Notes under the pieces: model-generated
Databases searched by the model: none
What the model saw: the letters and a program-made list of their open reading frames with translations, nothing else
Told to the model about the DNA's origin: nothing
In this document: piece after piece, positions 6,091-7,513 of the stretch
How the letters are laid out: each line of letters opens with the position of its first letter
Numbering within the stretch: position 1 is the first letter of the stretch
Source of the DNA: Acidimicrobiales bacterium
GTDB taxonomy: Bacteria > Actinomycetota > Acidimicrobiia > Acidimicrobiales > Poriferisodalaceae
Assembly: GCA_020439485.1 (NCBI GenBank)
Contig: JAGQSP010000420.1
Coordinates: 1-7,513 of the forward strand
Direction: 5' to 3'
DNA: 7,513 bases
Translations under genes and position numbers: made by a program

Positions 6091-6096
6091 AGGTTA
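6091..6096 (-). promoter_or_regulatory. Putative -10 box (TAACCT) of the flippase-PAP2-dxs operon
   Basis: TAACCT on the minus strand ends 10 nt before the ATG at 6080, predicting a transcript start within about 4 nt of the start codon. No Shine-Dalgarno sequence lies between, so translation would be leaderless or nearly so. No recognisable -35 box is found at the expected spacing. Confidence 0.4.
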
Positions 6097-6121
6097 GATG
6101 TCGTTGCCGCCGGGGCGCGGA

Positions 6122-6132
6122 ATGTGTCACAT
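6122..6132. repeat. Short perfect palindrome in the divergent spacer
   Basis: ATGTG-T-CACAT: 5-bp arms around one central base, between the divergent flippase-like and lipoprotein genes. Its position would suit an operator acting on either promoter, but at this length it may be chance. Confidence 0.25.
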
Positions 6133-6150
6133 CGGGTGCCCAACGTGCCG

Positions 6151-6156
6151 AAAGGG
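6151..6156 (+). promoter_or_regulatory. Ribosome binding site of the lipoprotein gene
   Basis: AAAGGG, 5 nt before the ATG at 6162. It supports that start against the much longer open frame upstream. Confidence 0.55.
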
Positions 6157-6161
6157 CCGAC

Positions 6162-6986
6162 ATGAAGCGTCGTTTGCTGATGGTTGTGGTCGTGGCGGCC
6201 CTGATCGCCACCGGATGTGGTGGTGGATCGGGTTCCGGATCGGTGGGCCAGGGAGCCGACCTGCCGCTTGTCGAGCTCGATGGCACCGATGCGATGTTGA
6301 TCGCCGCCGTCGACCGTACCTCGACAGCGACGTCTTATCGGTTCGCGATGTTGATGTCGTTCTCGGCGCCCGAGTTCGGTATGGAAGAGATGCGCTTCGA
6401 GGTGGACGGCGCCATCGATTCGCGAACCAACGAAGCGACTATGACCATGGACATGAGCTCGCTTCTCGAGGGCATGTCCGATCAAGAGCTCGACCTTTTC
6501 GGCGACCTGTTCGGCGACGGCAAGATAGACATCGTCGTCGCAGGCGACACCGCCTACATGAGGTTTCCGGCCTTGACCCAGATGATGGGCTCATCGGCCG
6601 ACTGGGTAGCAGTGCCCAGTGAAGGTTCGAGCGATGCCATCTCGTCGATGGGACTGGCCTTCGAGGAACCCGGCACCCTGCTGGACGGGCTTCGGTCGGT
6701 GGCCGATGTGGAACAGGTTGGCACCGACACGGTGGGGGGAGTCGACACCACGATGTTCGCTGTGACCCTCGATGCCGCCGAGCTGGACCCCTCTGGGTTC
6801 ATGACCGGTGACGTGCCGATCTTCGTCTGGATAGACGACCATGGTCAGGTACGCCGCTTCGAGATGCAGTTCGACTCGATGGGTATGTCGGGTGGTGTGG
6901 TGATGGAACTCAGCGACTTCGGTGTCGACGTCGACGTGAAGGTGCCGAACGAGTTCATGAGCCTCGACCCGTCGATGTTCGGCTGA
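6162..6986 (+). CDS. Putative lipoprotein of unknown function (possible LppX/LolA-like fold)
   Basis: A 274-residue protein with a lipoprotein signal: basic MKRR, a hydrophobic core (5-16) and the lipobox region IATGC with the acylated cysteine at C19, followed by a flexible Gly/Ser linker (19-28). The mature part is acidic and unusually rich in Met and Asp and has only that one cysteine. Its alternating pattern (SYRFAMLMSF near 65, MRFEVDGAID near 82, KIDIVVAGDTAYMRF near 126, VPIFVWIDDHGQVRRFEMQFD near 225) suggests a half-barrel of beta strands like the actinobacterial LppX/LprAFG or LolA-like lipoproteins, which bind lipids. That is a fold impression only; I do not recognise the family with certainty. 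The start is the ATG at 6162, with AAAGGG 5 nt upstream. It is divergent from the flippase-like gene, separated by 81 nt, so the two could share regulation. Stop at 6986. Confidence 0.8.
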   Translation: MKRRLLMVVVVAALIATGCGGGSGSGSVGQGADLPLVELDGTDAMLIAAVDRTSTATSYRFAMLMSFSAPEFGMEEMRFEVDGAIDSRTNEATMTMDMSSLLEGMSDQELDLFGDLFGDGKIDIVVAGDTAYMRFPALTQMMGSSADWVAVPSEGSSDAISSMGLAFEEPGTLLDGLRSVADVEQVGTDTVGGVDTTMFAVTLDAAELDPSGFMTGDVPIFVWIDDHGQVRRFEMQFDSMGMSGGVVMELSDFGVDVDVKVPNEFMSLDPSMFG

Positions 6987-6995
6987 GTACGCATA

Positions 6996-7018
6996 CCCTG
7001 ATCGCCACACGATCAGGG
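6996..7018. repeat. Perfect 9-bp inverted repeat before the tldD-like gene
   Basis: CCCTGATCG (6996-7004) and CGATCAGGG (7010-7018) are perfect reverse complements around a 5-nt CCACA centre. The right arm shares AGGG with the Shine-Dalgarno sequence (7015-7021), and the left arm overlaps a TACCCT -10-like box (6994-6999). It could be a repressor operator, an RNA hairpin hiding the ribosome binding site, or a terminator for the lipoprotein gene ending at 6986; no T-run follows. Confidence 0.6.
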
Positions 7019-7021
7019 AGG
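7015..7021 (+). promoter_or_regulatory. Ribosome binding site of the tldD-like gene
   Basis: AGGGAGG, 7 nt before the GTG at 7029. It is the strongest Shine-Dalgarno in the window and identifies the GTG as the start. Confidence 0.65.
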
Positions 7022-7028
7022 CGCACCA

Positions 7029-7513
7029 GTGTTCGATACACAACTGCTCGACCGCGGACTAGTCGAGGCGACCATTGCGGCCGGCCTGTCGAAGGGCGCC
7101 GATTTCGCCGAGGTGTTCGTCGAAGATCGGTCGAACGTCAGTGCCGTACTCGACGACGGAAGGGTCGAGGAGCTGACATCGGGTCGCGATCGCGGCGCCG
7201 GCATTCGGGTCATAGCCGGCGACACCACCGGCTACGCGCACACGGCCGACCTGTCGCCCGAGGGTCTCAGAGCAGCCGCTGTGGCAGCGGCCGCGGTGGC
7301 CCAGGAACGTTCGTCGGGCGTCAAGGCAGTTGCCATGAAGCCTTCGGCTCCCGGCGCCACCGTCGTGGCGACGTATCCCGAGGCGGTCTCCAAGGCCGAC
7401 AAGGTGGCGCTGCTTCGATCGGCCGACGGTGCCGCCCGGGCGGTGTCCAACTCGATAACCCAGGTCAGCGCCCGCTACAGCGACGGGCGCAGGCGCATCC
7501 TCGTCGCCAACAG
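7029..7513 (+). CDS. tldD: TldD/PmbA-family metalloprotease subunit (TldD-like), N-terminal part
   Basis: Partial gene: 161 complete codons run off the right edge. The start is a GTG at 7029 behind AGGGAGG. The visible part matches the N-terminal domain of TldD: an opening helix (LLDRGLVEATIAAGLSKGA), the strand ADFAEVFVEDR (about 24-34), VLDDGRVEELTSGRDRGAGIRV (about 40-61) and GDTTGYAHTADLSPEGL (about 64-80), then a helical stretch. TldD pairs with PmbA/TldE into a peptidase that trims peptides inside the cell; in enterobacteria it matures microcin B17 and degrades CcdA. The zinc-binding HExxxH motif lies in the part beyond the window, so activity cannot be judged. TldD is favoured over PmbA from the overall pattern of the first 80 residues, but both belong to one superfamily. 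The neighbouring inverted repeat suggests its expression is controlled. Confidence 0.85.
   Translation, partial: MFDTQLLDRGLVEATIAAGLSKGADFAEVFVEDRSNVSAVLDDGRVEELTSGRDRGAGIRVIAGDTTGYAHTADLSPEGLRAAAVAAAAVAQERSSGVKAVAMKPSAPGATVVATYPEAVSKADKVALLRSADGAARAVSNSITQVSARYSDGRRRILVAN

Noticed and set aside
6119..6146. A second SigR-like GGAAT in front of the lipoprotein gene
   Set aside because: No GTT occurs 18 or 19 nt downstream, so the -10 half is missing.
6081..6485. N-terminal extension of the flippase-like frame upstream of 6080
   Set aside because: The extra residues are His/Arg-rich and hydrophilic, antisense to the lipoprotein gene, and unlike the family, which begins near its first membrane helix.
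5019..6986. A 655-codon plus-strand open frame ending at the lipoprotein stop
   Set aside because: Only the part from the ATG at 6162 is a gene. The upstream part is Gln/His-rich, has no domain character and lies antisense to the flippase-like and PAP2 genes. The lipoprotein signal peptide and ribosome binding site fix the true start.
1..7513. CRISPR arrays, tRNAs, rRNA, transposases, integrase sites, toxin-antitoxin pairs or phage defence genes
   Set aside because: No repeat array, clover-leaf pattern, terminal inverted repeats or recognisable domains of these kinds were seen; the window reads as ordinary chromosome.

Overview
The window is high-GC bacterial DNA with strong G/C preference at third codon positions. 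Overlapping stop/start codons, an ECF sigma factor paired with a zinc-binding anti-sigma factor of the SigR/RsrA type, and start codons that lack a Shine-Dalgarno sequence but sit just behind a TANNNT box all suggest an actinobacterium. An Acidimicrobiia-like lineage is my guess, but nothing in the window proves the class. Coding density is very high: the longest stretch without a gene is the 135-nt divergent spacer at 590-724. I see no tRNA, rRNA, insertion sequence, CRISPR array or attachment site.

Layout. (1) 1-589, minus: the N-terminal part of a secreted S8 (subtilisin-family) protease, cut by the window edge. (2) 725-2256, plus: a NifU-domain Fe-S carrier (NfuA type), an ECF sigma factor and its cysteine/histidine anti-sigma factor. 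The last two overlap by one base (TGATG). A GGAAT-N18-GTT sequence in front of the sigma gene matches the promoter class read by SigR/SigH, so this is probably an autoregulated thiol-oxidative stress switch next to an Fe-S maintenance gene. (3) 2257-2295: a convergent spacer with a perfect 7-bp GC hairpin, probably a bidirectional terminator. (4) 6080-2296, minus: an operon-like block of a flippase-like (UPF0104/LPG_synthase_TM) membrane protein, a PAP2-family (Aur1/IPC-synthase-like) membrane phosphatase or transferase, and dxs, the first enzyme of the MEP isoprenoid pathway. The first pair overlap by ATGA and the second pair are 30 nt apart. (5) 6162-6986, plus: a lipoprotein of unknown function, divergent from the flippase-like gene. 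(6) 7029-7513, plus: the start of a TldD-family peptidase subunit, preceded by a perfect 9-bp inverted repeat that runs into its ribosome binding site.

The two most coherent themes are a redox sigma/anti-sigma circuit beside an Fe-S gene, and a lipid module in which an isoprenoid precursor enzyme is co-transcribed with two membrane proteins of families that handle polyprenyl or phospho-lipids. No system here is plainly without precedent. The lipid operon and the operator-like repeat before the tldD-type gene are the least explained parts.
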